From Taxillus chinensis (taxonomy: Eukaryota > Streptophyta > Magnoliopsida > Santalales > Loranthaceae), in contig CM042090.1 in the NCBI GenBank assembly GCA_023512835.1, positions 23,588,148-23,652,147 of the forward strand: a stretch of DNA of 64,000 nucleotides, written 5' to 3'. The position numbers and the translations under genes were made by a program. Below the pieces are notes generated by a model, which ran no database searches, was not told the origin of the DNA, and saw only the letters and a program-made list of their open reading frames with translations. Of the stretch, positions 33,553-45,272 are shown piece by piece; within the stretch, counting starts at the first letter, position 1, and the number at the start of each line of letters is the position of its first letter.

Positions 33553-34756
33553 CTACGTCACAGGTTTAAGCAACTGACGAAAATATTCAGCCTGCATTAA
33601 GACATCAAAAAGTTTTGCAGATCAGTGGAGTAGAGAACACTGTTGAGAAAGAGCAAAGAAACCTTAAAAGTTCAACTTCCCAATCAGCAATACTTCGACA
33701 ACAAGCAGAGTAAACAAACACGGCTTGATTTTCATTACATTGATAGGATCTGGAATCTCTAATTTCACTTGACCGAGTTCAAAATTTATCTTGCTCCCAT
33801 AGGATTAATCATAATTGGAGACATACCCATGCCATCACAACATCATCAAGAAAAATAAAAACCTACAGATGGACATGTACGTTCTACACTTTATGCAAGC
33901 AGGAACTAACTAAACAAAAATATATAAGGCAAAAATACCTGCCAAACAAATTAACTAAACAAACAGAGCTTGATTTTCATTACAATGATAGGATTTGGAA
34001 TCTCCAATTTCACTTGACCGAGTTCAAAAATTATCTTGCTCCCATCGAATTAATCATAATTGGCGACAAACCCACGCCTCACAACATCATCAAGAAAAAT
34101 GAAAACCTACAGATGGACATCTGCGGTCTACACTTTATGTAAGCAGGAATTAACTAAACAAAATTATATAATACAATAATGCCTGCCAAGGAAATTGATG
34201 ACATAAAAAAGGTGTGCAGACTGCAATAGAAGATATAGTAGCATATGATGCAGCTGTTACCATTTATTTTCACTTTATTTTCATTCCAAATCTATTGTTT
34301 TGTATTTTTATTATTTCTTTTGTCAAAACAACAGATAATATGTTTTCTCTTTATCTTATTTCCAAATGTACTGCTTCCATTTTTTTATTAATCAACTTAA
34401 CATGTAAAAAGCTACAAAACAACATAAAGTATCAACAAATAAGTCCAATTTAAAACAATCCATATCAAGTCAATTTTTTAAACAATAAGTTAGGAATGGC
34501 TGTCTGCCACATTCCTACTTGCAAAACAGGACTTCATCCAGAAATAAAAACACCCAAAAACATACAGAATCTCAATCCCATTACAGTAGGAAGAACAGAT
34601 AAGGAAATCACTAGAACAAAATGACACGGATAAAATGTGTGGCGATACCTGACAAACTTGCATCAGTTGATTATACGCTATGATTCCAAAACTCATTTTC
34701 ATCTTCCCGGAGTCCTTTACTGCTTGATATCTTCTCAAAGTAAATGCAATGCACAT
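33553..34756 (-). CDS. Conserved-peptide uORF of the SAC51/bHLH144 leader (spliced)
   Basis: Upstream ORF of the bHLH144-like mRNA. Exon part 34649-34756 (36 codons, from ATG at 34756; MCIAFTLRRYQAVKDSG to NQLMQVCQ) joins, through donor gtatcg and acceptor atgcag, to 33553-33591, which encodes AEYFRQLLKPVT and a stop. The junction gives VCQ-AEYFRQLLKPVT. It matches the C-terminal end of the SAC51-family uORF peptide as I remember it (NCQAEYFRHLLKPVT). Both parts are phase 0, giving 48 aa. In Arabidopsis SAC51 this uORF represses the main ORF and thermospermine relieves the repression. The true start codon could be one of the downstream ATGs (MKMSFG). Splicing is predicted and not proven. Confidence 0.75.
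33713..34200 (-). repeat. Tandem duplication, about 244-bp unit, inside the uORF intron
   Basis: Unit 33713-33956 and unit 33957-34200 match closely (shared gcttgattttcattaca, ttcacttgaccgagttc, acaacatcatcaagaaaa, aaaacctacagatggacat). By eye about 88-90% identical. Confidence 0.88.
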
Positions 34757-34775
34757 TCTTAGTCCTCCACACCAG
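34649..34775 (-). other. Leader exon 2 of the bHLH144-like gene
   Basis: A predicted non-terminal 5' leader exon: acceptor tctaaag before 34775, donor gtatcg after 34649. It carries the first part of the conserved uORF. Confidence 0.55.
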
Positions 34776-36314
34776 CTTTAGAAGAAAAAAATGAAGCAAA
34801 CCTAAAAAATTGAAAGATCAATTAGATTACACCTACATTAGAGTAAGCCAGAAACCCAGTAAATTCATCAGTAGAAATGAAGGAAAAGAAGGCGACATGT
34901 CACATCATAAATGCATATAGTTAAGTCTCAATTTGCAATCTTTTGGACTCAAGAATAATGAACATAACTCCATGAGCCTACTCCAGTAGTTAAATTTCGT
35001 GAGAGGGTTATTATGTTTTACTTTCAGTTCTCCTGCAGAAACTGGTGGATGCTAAAGAGATGCATTCAATTACCAGGGATTTTGGGGAAAATATGCCTAA
35101 GGAAAAGCTGAATATGGAACCATTGTTAAACTATTTAAAACATGACCAGGAAATGGTTTGGGGTTTGATTTTTGAAGCCACGTCCATGAGTAACAATTCA
35201 TAATGACATGAGACTTTGAAATCAGTAGAGCTTCTGATACTTCCATATTTCACCTTCAAAAAATCATGAAATAACTTATGTAACCAAAACAACAGAAGGC
35301 TCCTTGACTATCATTTTAACTTTACTTAAAGCCCCGAAAATTTTCTGTATGCACAAAAAGGATGGATGCTTGCTTTAACAATCAACAAAATCTAAAATGC
35401 AGAAAGACAAGTGGAACAGGAATCTCACCCTGAACAAATCAATTACAGAATAACACGAAAAAACACCACCAAGAGAACGCACTTCATGCTATAATTCATT
35501 GACGCTACAGTCCCAGGCATTCTTTTCTGCTCCAATTCCAAGTCAAAATAAATTGAAGTAAAGCTTACTGCAAAACAAACACCAATAAGTAAAGCCTAGT
35601 GTAAGAATTGTATCCCCAACCAAAGTTTCACAACATTAAAATGACTTTTTAGACACAATGTCAAACGGCTATGTGCGTGTGTAACATTTTATACGCGAGA
35701 ATGTGGACATCCTACACATGTGGAGACAAAACTTTATCGATTTAGGCCATATAAAGGGAAAAAAAATTCAACTTAATTTATACCATATCGGGTGCTTCTA
35801 GCAGAGCACCCGATGCGAAATCAGAACAACAATTTATTTCACAATACGTAACCAGGCCTCGTATGAATGATCGTAACAGATCGATAATTAAAGCTCTTCG
35901 CACATGATAGATGTACAATTGACCAGGATTTCCATTACATGAATTCAAAGAGAATAAACACTAAACCAGAACAGCATCAAAAACTACCAACCAAGCAAGA
36001 ACAATTCATAAACTTCGGCCATCCAATATCAAAAAACGAGCTACCAAAACTAGATCTGTGACACAGAAACCACCAGTACAGATTCAGAACCCCAAACACG
36101 CAATGAATCGAGAACAATAAACTCAAATCTAACCCAACTCCAACAAAACACCCAAAACCATCATCAGAGCTCAATTCTGCAAAAACTCGATGAAATCAAA
36201 CACAAAAGAGGAGCAAGTCGGAGCCAGATAGCCATGACAACAGCTCGAACTACCAGAACAGAGCAACACCTGGGTATTTCGGAGATGAATAGCCAATAAA
36301 AAAGAAAAGCCCAC

Positions 36315-36440
36315 CTGAACTTCAGATCTAAGCTCTGGCGGATTCGGTAGGTGTGTGCGTCTGGGATTGATCACGGAAACAGAGAGGCAGAGAGTGACAG
36401 GAGGGCAGTGAGAGAATAAGTGGAGAGAGGGGGGAGGGAA
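36315..36440 (-). other. Leader exon 1 of the bHLH144-like gene (approximate)
   Basis: A CT-rich leader-like tract ends in a donor gtgggc at 36314-36309 (minus strand). The transcription start is not determined; the intron to leader exon 2 would be about 1.5 kb. No ATG-initiated family protein fits this stretch. Confidence 0.4.
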
Positions 36441-36895
36441 GGAAATGAATGGGGAGTGGTATTTCATTCACTAGCGTTGGATTGTGTGCCGTCACAGGCA
36501 CAGTAACGGCTGAGGAGTCAAAGCGCGATGGCTCTCGGCCGTCGGATCGATCCCACGTCAATGCTTTCCGTCTATCTGGAGGGGGGGAATCTGATCCGTC
36601 GGATGAGAGCACGCGTGATGGGGGTTGTGTGGACCTCAAGGTGTTTGACGAAAGCAAATCGATTACTTTATATGCAGACGACGACGGCTACTCCCGTGGA
36701 CGAAGCCACACAGTTCTTCTCTTAGCTTAGCTAGGCACGGGGCTAGCTCCATGACGTGGCAGCATCCTAGTGGATTTGACTCCTAAAAGTCAAACTATGC
36801 ATATGAACGGTAACTTTTTAATATTAAGAAAGTTGGTGGGAAATTATTAAATAACCATTTAAAAAGTAATTAGTTATAATAAATATTAGAGCTGA

Positions 36896-38255
36896 ATTAA
36901 TAAAATATGTTGTGAGCTATGTGAATTTAATAAAATATGTTTACTTGAATTTATATTTTCAAATATGTATTTGTTTTTTGACCAAATTTATTTATTGATG
37001 GTCTTAAGACCAAGGAGAAATATTGCATGCTTGACTGCAAGTAAGTTATTATAAATAATAGTATTAGTTTGATTTTATAGTATCTTGTAAATAAAAGTAA
37101 TAAGTATATAGAGCTAGATGAGGTTATTAGGATGATGGGTATTAAATTATATGCTTTTAAGATACTAAATATATATGTGAGAAAAGTAGACTTAGGTGAG
37201 TGAGTGCCACAAATTATGGTATACGTGTAAAAATAGAAATAAGAATGAGTTTGGTATTATTTTTGACCACCAATTAGTTAATAAAGTTATTAATGTTAAA
37301 AGAAAGGTCAATAGTTGAAGTTTGATATTTGTTTTACCACATATGAGCTGATACATTTAGTATTTTTTTTTTTTTAATAATTTAATATAACATATTTAGC
37401 TCCTCCCTCTCCCACTTCCTCCCCACAATTGTTATGCATGTTCCAACAATCATAGTATGAGTTCACAATAAAATAACAAACTATATATTCATGGTTTGTT
37501 CAATTAAAATAAAAAAAATAAACTACGTGAATAAAATATGTTGTGAGCTATGTGAATCTCTTAAATCACCACTTCAAGATTTAATAAAATATGTTTACTT
37601 AAATTTATATTTTCAAATATGTATTTGTTTTTTGACCAAATTTATTTATTGATGATGGTCTTAAGACCAAATAGAGGAGAAATATTGCATGCTTTTTATG
37701 TTGTTGCTGGGAAGCAACGCGCCACAGTAACATATAGATGAAATGTCAAGTAAGTTTAATATCAAATTTAGTTATAAATAATAGTATTAGTTTGATTCTA
37801 TAGTATCTTGTAATATATCATCTCTCATGGATAAGTATATAGATCTGGATGAGGTTATTAGTGTGATAGGTATTAAATTATATGCTTTTAAGATATTAAA
37901 TATATAGGTGAGAAAAGCAGACTAATAGGTGAGTGAGTACCATAAATTATGATATACATGTAAAAATAGAAATAAGAATGAGTTTGGTATTATTTTTGAC
38001 CACCAATTAGTTAATAAAGCTATTAATGTTAAAAGAAAGGCCAATAGTTGAAGTTTGATATTTGTTTTACCACATAAGAGCTAATACATTTAGTAAGATT
38101 TTAAAAAGAAAGAAATTAATTTAATATAACATATTTAGCTCCTCCCTCTCCCACTTCCTTCCCATGCATGTTCCAACAATTATAGTATGAGTTCACAATA
38201 AAATAACAAACTATATATTCATGGTTTGTTCAATTAAAATAAAAAATTAAGCTAC
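36896..38255 (+). repeat. Tandem direct duplication, about 630 and 730 bp
   Basis: Copy 1 (about 36896-37526) and copy 2 (about 37529-38255) share long blocks: aaaatatgttgtgagctatg, tatttgttttttgacc, atggtcttaagacc, ggagaaatattgcatgc, gtttggtattatttttgacc, aaataacaaactatatattc. Copy 2 has extra inserts, including 25 bp at about 37539-37563 (with accacttcaag) and about 50 bp near 37690-37740 (with gaagcaacgcgccacag). Confidence 0.9.
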
Positions 38256-38761
38256 AAAAATATTTTATTTCATTTTATTTCGGTGCTTCAAAATTAAGTT
38301 ATTGATTATATTCATAAAAGTTGAAGTTTACAATATTTCCCCTTTAATTTAAAACTTTTAATTAAATCAATAATTTATATCGTTAGAACAATGAATTAAA
38401 TTTATAACTATATATCTAAATTATTATTCATTATTTACTTAATTGATCTCATTAGGTATTAATGTAATATTATAATAATATCAAAATATTAATTAATATT
38501 TATTAGTTTATAATAAAATAATACAAATATATTTAAATTCAGTAAACTAAATATCACAAATTAGGATAATAACGTGAATAATTAATTGGTTGATAATAGG
38601 TGATCTATAATCCAAACTTTTATTATTTAACTATTTTAAAATACATTAATTTTATAATGTTATAATAATTTTATTACGGTATGACTATGAGTTTTCCATG
38701 TAACAAATATGATATAAGGTCAATTGGGATAAAAATTTATATTGTCAAAAGACTACCATAA

Positions 38762-39757
38762 GAACATCTCCAATCCATCATCTATAGTAAAAGTTATAAG
38801 TATATTTTGATCAAAATCATCTCTAATGTATCAGCTAAATCACTAGTAAAAGCAAAAAAGAAGGTAAATATAGATTTTGCTCTTGCTTTAGCTGATCATG
38901 CCACATCAGCGAATATGATGAAATTATTGTGTCACCCTCCCCCTCTCTCCTCCTCTCGCCTGTCAGCAAACCATCGCCCACCTCCCCGTTGTTCTCTCCT
39001 CCCCACTGTTTCCCAACGATCCAGCGATGGCAATCCAGCGGGAGCTGCGGTGCGTTCCCGTCCGACTGTGTTCTCGTCGGATTCGACCCCTCGTTAGCTT
39101 AGCCATCCCAAGCAACCGTCGCGTCCATGGGGATCCTCATCCAGACCACGTCCCTCCTATACAACTTCCCATCGTCCCTGCGCGTCGGGAACGAGCTTGG
39201 CGCAAGCCATCCGAAGAGATCGAGGCTCGTGGCCGCGGTGGGGTTCGCCTGCAGCCTCGTCATAGGAGTCACAGCGTTGAGGTTTGCGTTTTCGGTGAGA
39301 TCGTGGCCCTAAAAGTGGCTGCTGCTCTGCCCGGATCTCGACGCCCTCCTTCCCCTGCGAGACTACTCTTGGCGTTGGCTTTGCAGCGCCCTCCGGCTGG
39401 TGCGATCTGTGTCTGCAACTTGGATAAGACAAGTCTGACGTTAGGCGTCCATCCCCCATGCCACTTCACTGCTCCTGCAACGCTTGGTCGGTCGCGCCCT
39501 GCTTTGCCACACACCATTTCTTCCCTGCCGTCGGCCTTGGCGTTGGCTTCGACAAAGACGACCCGCTAGCCTGCACAATAGTCAGGAACAACGAATTAAA
39601 TGAAATTAGGGTAAAAATGAGGGTAGTTAGGGAAAAATGAAATTTAAGTAAAAATATAACTAAAATAGGATTGGAGCATAATTAGTTATAATGGTACTGT
39701 AGCAAGCTAAAATTAACTCTAGCTACCCATTATAGATAGATAGGATTGGAGATGCTC
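38762..39757 (+). mobile_element. PIF/Harbinger-type non-autonomous element with captured MATE fragment
   Basis: 996 bp. The left end GAACATCTCCAATCC matches the inverse of the right end (reverse complement GAGCATCTCCAATCC), with further matching inward (catctata / tatctatctata). The flanks are a perfect 3-bp TAA duplication at 38759-38761 and 39758-39760, the signature of PIF/Harbinger (TWA) insertion. The interior (about 38930-39560) is GC-rich, unlike the AT-rich ends, and carries a MATE gene fragment (separate entry). No transposase is seen. Confidence 0.78.
39127..39300 (+). pseudogene. MATE-family transporter fragment inside the element
   Basis: The frame reads [37 protein letters not shown] and [20 protein letters not shown], a recognisable stretch of plant MATE (DTX-type) efflux proteins, which have GNELGA and a hydrophobic segment here. 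Only about 58 residues survive; a normal MATE protein has about 450-550. It lacks the usual serine/phenylalanine-rich link between PSSL and RVGNELG that I remember, so it may be deleted internally. It is probably a captured exon piece with no transport function. Confidence 0.75.
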
Positions 39758-40689
39758 TAAAGTAAAGAGGTCAGATGGGATTGACCCAAAGCAGCCCCAA
39801 AAAAAAAATGGCAAAGTGTTATTTTTCATTTTTTAAAAGTTAATTTAATAGTAGGGAGAGTATTATGCGTACCTGCAATTTTTCGTCTTGGAAATATTCG
39901 TTTTTACAAGTTACTGAATACCTAGTATGCAATTTATATAATAATATAATACGTTATTAACCCCAACCAAGTATGAAATTTATATAATAATATACAAACA
40001 ATTTAACAAAAAAATATATAAAAAACATATAACCAAATAATATTCATATATATTTTTCATCAATCATCTTATAGTATGCTGCCTCATATAGATGTCAATG
40101 GGGCACATGTTTTAGATTGTCTCATTTTTATTTCTAGTCGAAAATTATATTTTATTATAATTATAACTAATGTTATTAATTAATTATATAATATTAACTA
40201 ATTTGATATACTAAAGAATACATAGTAAGAATAAGTTTTGTCTTAGTATGTATTTCATATTTGAGTGAAAAGTATAAGTAATAAATATTATAAATAATAT
40301 TACTAATTCAAATATAAATACATTTATCGATCCGATAATAATTGATCTGGTCATTTAATTTTAAATTAACATATTAATAAATTTTAAATTAATTTTAAAT
40401 TAAGTTAATATGACTATTCATAAATTAATTCGTATGTGATATTTAATTAATATGACAAGAATGAGTTTTAAGAGTTTTCATATTTAATAGTATTTATTTT
40501 ATATTATTAATTTAAATATTAATACATGTTAAATTAAATAAACTTAAAAAAATCCGTTGCATTGGAGCGGGTATTGACATTTTTAGTGCCTCTTTGAAAA
40601 AAACAATAAATTCAGGCCTAACGGCTAACGCTTTCTCGTCCCGCCCGCGACTGCCTCCCATATAATTCACATTAAAAAAAAAAAACTTT

Positions 40690-40869
40690 TTCTTCGTCTC
40701 TCTCGCTCGCACCAGGAATGGAAATGTATCGATCTCATCAACATCAGAGAGAGAGAACAGGTTCCATAGCCCAAGTGGCTCTCACCCTCCCCGTCTACCT
40801 CCCTCTCCCCGCACTTGAACTCAGACTCACTCCAGGAATTTGAACGCTTCGCCATCGATCGCCTTCGAG
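40690..40869 (+). pseudogene. Leader-like exon remnant with splice donor
   Basis: CT-rich sequence resembling a plant 5' leader, ending in ttcgag and donor gtaaaattcg at 40870. No downstream exon set forms a complete gene. It probably belongs to the fragment mosaic. Confidence 0.35.
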
Positions 40870-41614
40870 GTAAAATTCGCTCCCTAGGGTTTTTGATTTC
40901 TGTCTGTAATTTCTCTTGCCCTCCCTATGATAATTTTAAATGCACTTCGTAAGGGAATATATGATGGATCATCACGCGGGAAAAGATTTGAAGAAATGAA
41001 GAAAGTTGTAAATAGTAATATATTGTGTTTTTGTTTTCCCCTTCCCTAATTCCATTTCCCAATGTTATCTTAATCTGTTTACCTAAATTTACTTACCTGG
41101 TAAAGGAAAACATGTGGTGGCTTCCTCAGGCATCAGAAGCTGTCAACAAGGAAAACGTGTTTTAAATTTGTTTCCAAACCTTAATGTTAGTCTTGGGCTT
41201 TCCAGGAAATTGTGGACTTGCTGCTGGTGTCTTCAGAAAGAAGAGATGCTTATAGAGCACTCTCATTGTATTTTTTTTTTGTTTTCTCCTGTACTTCTGG
41301 ATGTGGAGATGCTAATGTGACCGGTAATGCAGATGAGACTTTACATTTTTGGTATGAAATAAAGAGGATTGGTAATGGGACTTTACATTTTTATGATTTC
41401 AGTTTTCATGTGATTCCACTGTTATTAGATAGTGGAAAGTCACTTTGACTTTTTTTTTTTTCCTTTTTTTTGTGTCCTATACACCTTGGCGAACGCTCTT
41501 AGGTCGATAAGGGGAGGGCCTAGTGAGGAAGCAGTGTTTGCATATACTGAAGACGTCACTGCAGATAAACGAGAGGAGTGAATGCTATGCTGGTGTTTCA
41601 GGTAATGTATTGCA

Positions 41615-41850
41615 TTGGAACTGTTAAACCCAGTCTGGAAAGACCAGAAGAGTGTTATGGGCTGGAAAGGAAGCCAATTCATCGGGTGTGGGGAAATATA
41701 CAATTCGTTTGGTAATTGTCCAGATGGTCTACAGGGGTGGGAAGCATTCTTGCTTCTATATGAAATGCTTGAAGAGTATGGTACTCACCCGGTTGAGTGG
41801 CTCACTAGATCAATTATGGCATTGTGGCTCATGTACTTTGTAATTACAGG
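41615..41850 (+). pseudogene. Exon-like fragment, possibly THADA-homologue-derived
   Basis: An open frame contains CPDGLQGWEAFLLLYEMLEE followed by YGTHPVE, which looks like real protein sequence. From memory it resembles part of plant THADA-like (thyroid adenoma-associated homologue) proteins; certainty is low. It then runs into non-homologous sequence. Confidence 0.3.
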
Positions 41851-42002
41851 TCTGATTGGGATTTCTTTGTGTTGCTTAGTACACGTCAAAAGTTTACAAT
41901 ATTTATTTCCAAACCAAGCTCTGTTTAACTTAAAAAAAAAGTTGTGTAAAGTGCATGCATGCAGCTCATGCTCCGTTTAACCTTGTACTTCTTGTTGTTT
42001 CA

Positions 42003-42455
42003 TGTGCAAGGTTTCAACGGAATCCGTGGATCATTTATTTCTTCATTGTCCACATGTTTGGGAGCTTTGGGACATGATTATGGATTTTTTTTAGTCTTTT
42101 TTTGTAATGTTGTCGTTCCTTTGTGGGTTGTTTGAGTGTTGGCTTGGAGGTGTGGGTTAATGTTTGGTGGTATGGAGGGTTCAGGGTTATCTCTCATTGT
42201 CTTTTTTAGTGTATTTGGCATGAGTGAATTGTCTGTGTTTTTAAAGATAGGAAGCAGTCCCCTTCAGATATTTCTCTTATCTTTTTCCAGAGTTTGAGGG
42301 AATGACTTTGCTTCGGGAGGTTTTTTTTTTTTTTTTTCATTTATGATGTTCATGGGTGCTCATTTTGAGCCTGTTATTGTATGTTCATTTAACGCTTACT
42401 TTTTGTGTGCGTTCATTTTATTTTAATAAAATTTCTTACTTATAAAAAAAAAATA
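42003..42455 (+). mobile_element. LINE 3' end, 5'-truncated
   Basis: The frame begins ESVDHLFLHCPHVWELWDM, the typical zf-RVT-like C-terminal region of plant non-LTR retrotransposon reverse transcriptases, then decays with stops. It ends in ataaaatttcttacttat and a poly-A run at about 42443-42453, the usual plant LINE 3' terminus. The target site duplication is not resolved. Confidence 0.75.
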
Positions 42456-42928
42456 TTCCTCCTCCCTCTCAAAATTAATCTGCATAGGCTGTCCAAACTT
42501 CTGTTCGTCTATTGGCTGCAATGAAACATGAATATATTGAAAGGCCAAAGCATGATTGGTTATTGCAACATATTAAACACATTTTTTTTATTGAAATATC
42601 ATACACATTAAGACATTAATATAATAATTCTCTTTATAATAATTCATTCTGTTAATTTTTTTCCAGGCTTATTGTTTCTGCAGGTATTACACATGCACAA
42701 TTTAAAGTCAAATCAATTTAAATTTAGCAGTTACGGCCCTTGCTTTAAGCCTTAGGTTTGAGGGTTATTTGTAAATGCTTTATAGATTTGCCTTAGTTAT
42801 ATGAAGAATATTTGGTCCTCACCTCTGTCTACATATGATCATAGAATTATTATTTATTTTTATTTTTATCTGGGCTAACTAAAAGTGGTTTCTTGTAGAT
42901 TACTTTTTTGCTTCATTTTATTCCCCAG

Positions 42929-43051
42929 ATGCTAGGACACTGAAAAGTACTGGTAATAGAGTTTATCAAAATCAAATGGATGCCTTGGAGGGTGTCTATG
43001 ATTGGTTAGGAAATCTGTGGGAGCAGGGACTTCCTCATGATAAACCTCAAG
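42929..43051 (+). pseudogene. Unidentified exon-like fragment with both splice sites
   Basis: A 123-nt segment between acceptor ttccccag and donor gtatct is open in one frame (ARTLKSTGNRVYQNQMDALE, then GVYDWLGNLWEQGLPHDK). It reads like true protein sequence, but I cannot name the family and no partner exons are visible. Confidence 0.4.
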
Positions 43052-44092
43052 GTATCTCATTTAGATCTTATTAGTTTTTTTAAATATGGAATTGTCTTAG
43101 ACTTGATGCACTTCTCCTGATTTTCTTGTTTTTATTGCAGTCTGGTGCTTGATAATGCAGTCTTTTTTGGGTATTGAGTGGAAGAATCTTGGAAGCCATA
43201 CAAAATTAGTGTCTAAAATTTTGTAACAGGCCCTTTCATATTGGGTCTGAATGATAATGTGCAAAATAAAAATTTTGGTTTGTTGTTTATTTTGATTGTT
43301 TACTACATTGATTTCTATCTTTAAATATAGCTGACTTTTATAAAGTATTATGTGATTTAAGATTCCTATATATTTTACACTATTAGTAAGTTATTCATTG
43401 TAATAAACTGAGTTAGGCACCTCAAACAGCTTGAGTGAATGTTTGTTAAATTCAAATCTGTAGACTAGGGTTAGTTTTGCCATGGGTTCTGTGGTGAACT
43501 TTTTAGTTGCATTATTTTGTTTTCATTGCTGAGTATTTTATTAATATAGTTGGAATGAGTTGTATTCATACTGTATTATTAGTTATATTTTACCTAAAAT
43601 AGTTTTTATTTAATTAGGTCTTCTTCACTTTATAGATAAATACGTAATTGGTTAATCATGAATGAGGAGAAATGTGTATTTCTCAGCAGACGTTTTTCAC
43701 TTCAAACTGTACTCTGAAAAAAAAGTAATTTTTAAGATAATAGAAGCCCTAAGGACGTGATAGGTTTGATGTGCAGTGAATGATGCTATGCATTTTGAGG
43801 TAGTTGATAAGCCATAAACTTACTTTGGTCAGGCAAGTGATGCGGCTTTTAAAGCTTGCAGTGAAATTTATGATGGCATGGTATGATTGAAATTGTGAGG
43901 GTGAGCTTTTTTATTCCAGTTGGTTTATAATCTGATGGGCTATACTCTATTGCTAAGAAATAGATTATTATTTTAAGTTTAGAAGAGATGCTTTCTAGTT
44001 CTGAAACTTTAAGCGCACTTCATGCAAATTGAAGTATGCAAAACGTAAAACTATATGGGTGGTATAGTTGAAAAACCTAGTAATCAACTGCC

Positions 44093-44191
44093 ATGGCTAT
44101 GAGGGGCACTCTGATGTACATTTCTCGAAGACTTTCAAGTGGCAAAGTTTTAAGTGAGGAAGAAAAGGCTGCAGAAAATATTTACATCAAG
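44093..44191 (+). pseudogene. IF1-like mitochondrial ATPase inhibitor first exon, isolated
   Basis: Encodes MAMRGTLMYISRRLSSGKVL followed by SEEEKAAENIYIK, then a donor (gtagtc at 44192). This matches the N-terminus of plant IF1/At2g27730-type small mitochondrial proteins (presequence, then SEEE(R/K)AAEN), from memory. The following exon (normally KMEQEKL-like) is not visible in the next kilobases, so this is an isolated first exon. Confidence 0.5.
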
Positions 44192-45272
44192 GTAGTCAGT
44201 CTACCAGCCATAGTCTTTTTTTCATATTTTATTTGTAAAAATTTGAATAAATGCTTGCAGTTATCTAACTTACACCGGAGGTGAATGAGACCAAACTCAA
44301 CATATATAATTTTTTTAACCAATGCCAACAAAAATTATTCAGTTACTCCTTCAGAAATCATCTAGGCTTAAGGACTGAGGAGGTTATTTTTGAGTTAATT
44401 TGCCAATAAAAGTTAAATTTGAGTTAATTTTTATTGGCAACCCGCTTCTCTTTGGCATTTGGTAGGCTGGGCTTATGCGGATAATGGGTTTTTCTTTGTT
44501 GGATTTATTATTTTGTTTGTTGAGTCAATGGATCTGCTTTAAGAAAACTGGGATTGTTTAATGGCTTCTTAAAAGATCTCATCTTTTCTAGGCTCATCTC
44601 GGTATAATAACTCACATTATGACAACACATATGGGTTGAATTCTTGTGACGGTAGACAAAATTCATATATTTGGTTTTCTTAGAAAAAGAAGTAAGAAAT
44701 CAAAAAAGTAAAATTAGGTGATATGTTGAGTTTTAAATATTCAATTTCACTTATGGGATACGGAGAATTGCTGCCCATTTGATGGCTGTAATAAGAGGAG
44801 TGAGCTTAAAAATTTTCTATGAGCCTGCCTTTGTAAGGCGAGTTACAGATTGAGTTCCTCCCGGCTATTTACATACATTTTCCACGATCTGAATAAGTTT
44901 GCATATCTGAACATTATTTTTTCACTGTCAAAATTATCTTGTAAAGTGCTTTTCTTGTCACATAGGCAGATATGAGCTTTCCTTCCTCACAAATATGTCT
45001 TTTGAAGTATCATTCTTCTCATCTGAGTAGGATACATGCTAGTCTTTCCCTAACAGCACCAGGGCCAGTTCCGTTTTAGTAAAGCTGATGTTAGTTTTTG
45101 TTCCTAAGCTGTTCTTACTCTCAAAAGTTGGGTGACAGTATAAAATTTCCAGTTTAGTAGTTTATGCTGCAGGCTGTTAAGTGTTTCTGGAGTCCTCCCA
45201 TGTTATGATTTTGCAGTATCTTTGCTAGCTAGCAACTGTGATATGTTAAAAACTAACTTTTGTTTCTTGCAG

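Larger units (their letters stand above)
36470..40680. other. Intergenic region with tandem duplication and a Pack-type element
   Basis: Between the bHLH144-like leader and the fragment mosaic. It holds a tandem duplication (36896-38255) and the PIF/Harbinger-type element with a captured MATE fragment (38762-39757). 39770-40680 is AT-rich with nothing recognised. Confidence 0.6.

Noticed and set aside
36171..36657. Minus-strand ORFs of 98-109 aa around the bHLH144 leader
   Set aside because: CT-rich leader or promoter DNA; no family resemblance and a splice donor interrupts the frame.
39027..39569. 180-aa plus-strand ORF in the Pack-type element
   Set aside because: It runs in a different frame from the MATE fragment and is low-complexity; the MATE frame is the recognisable one.
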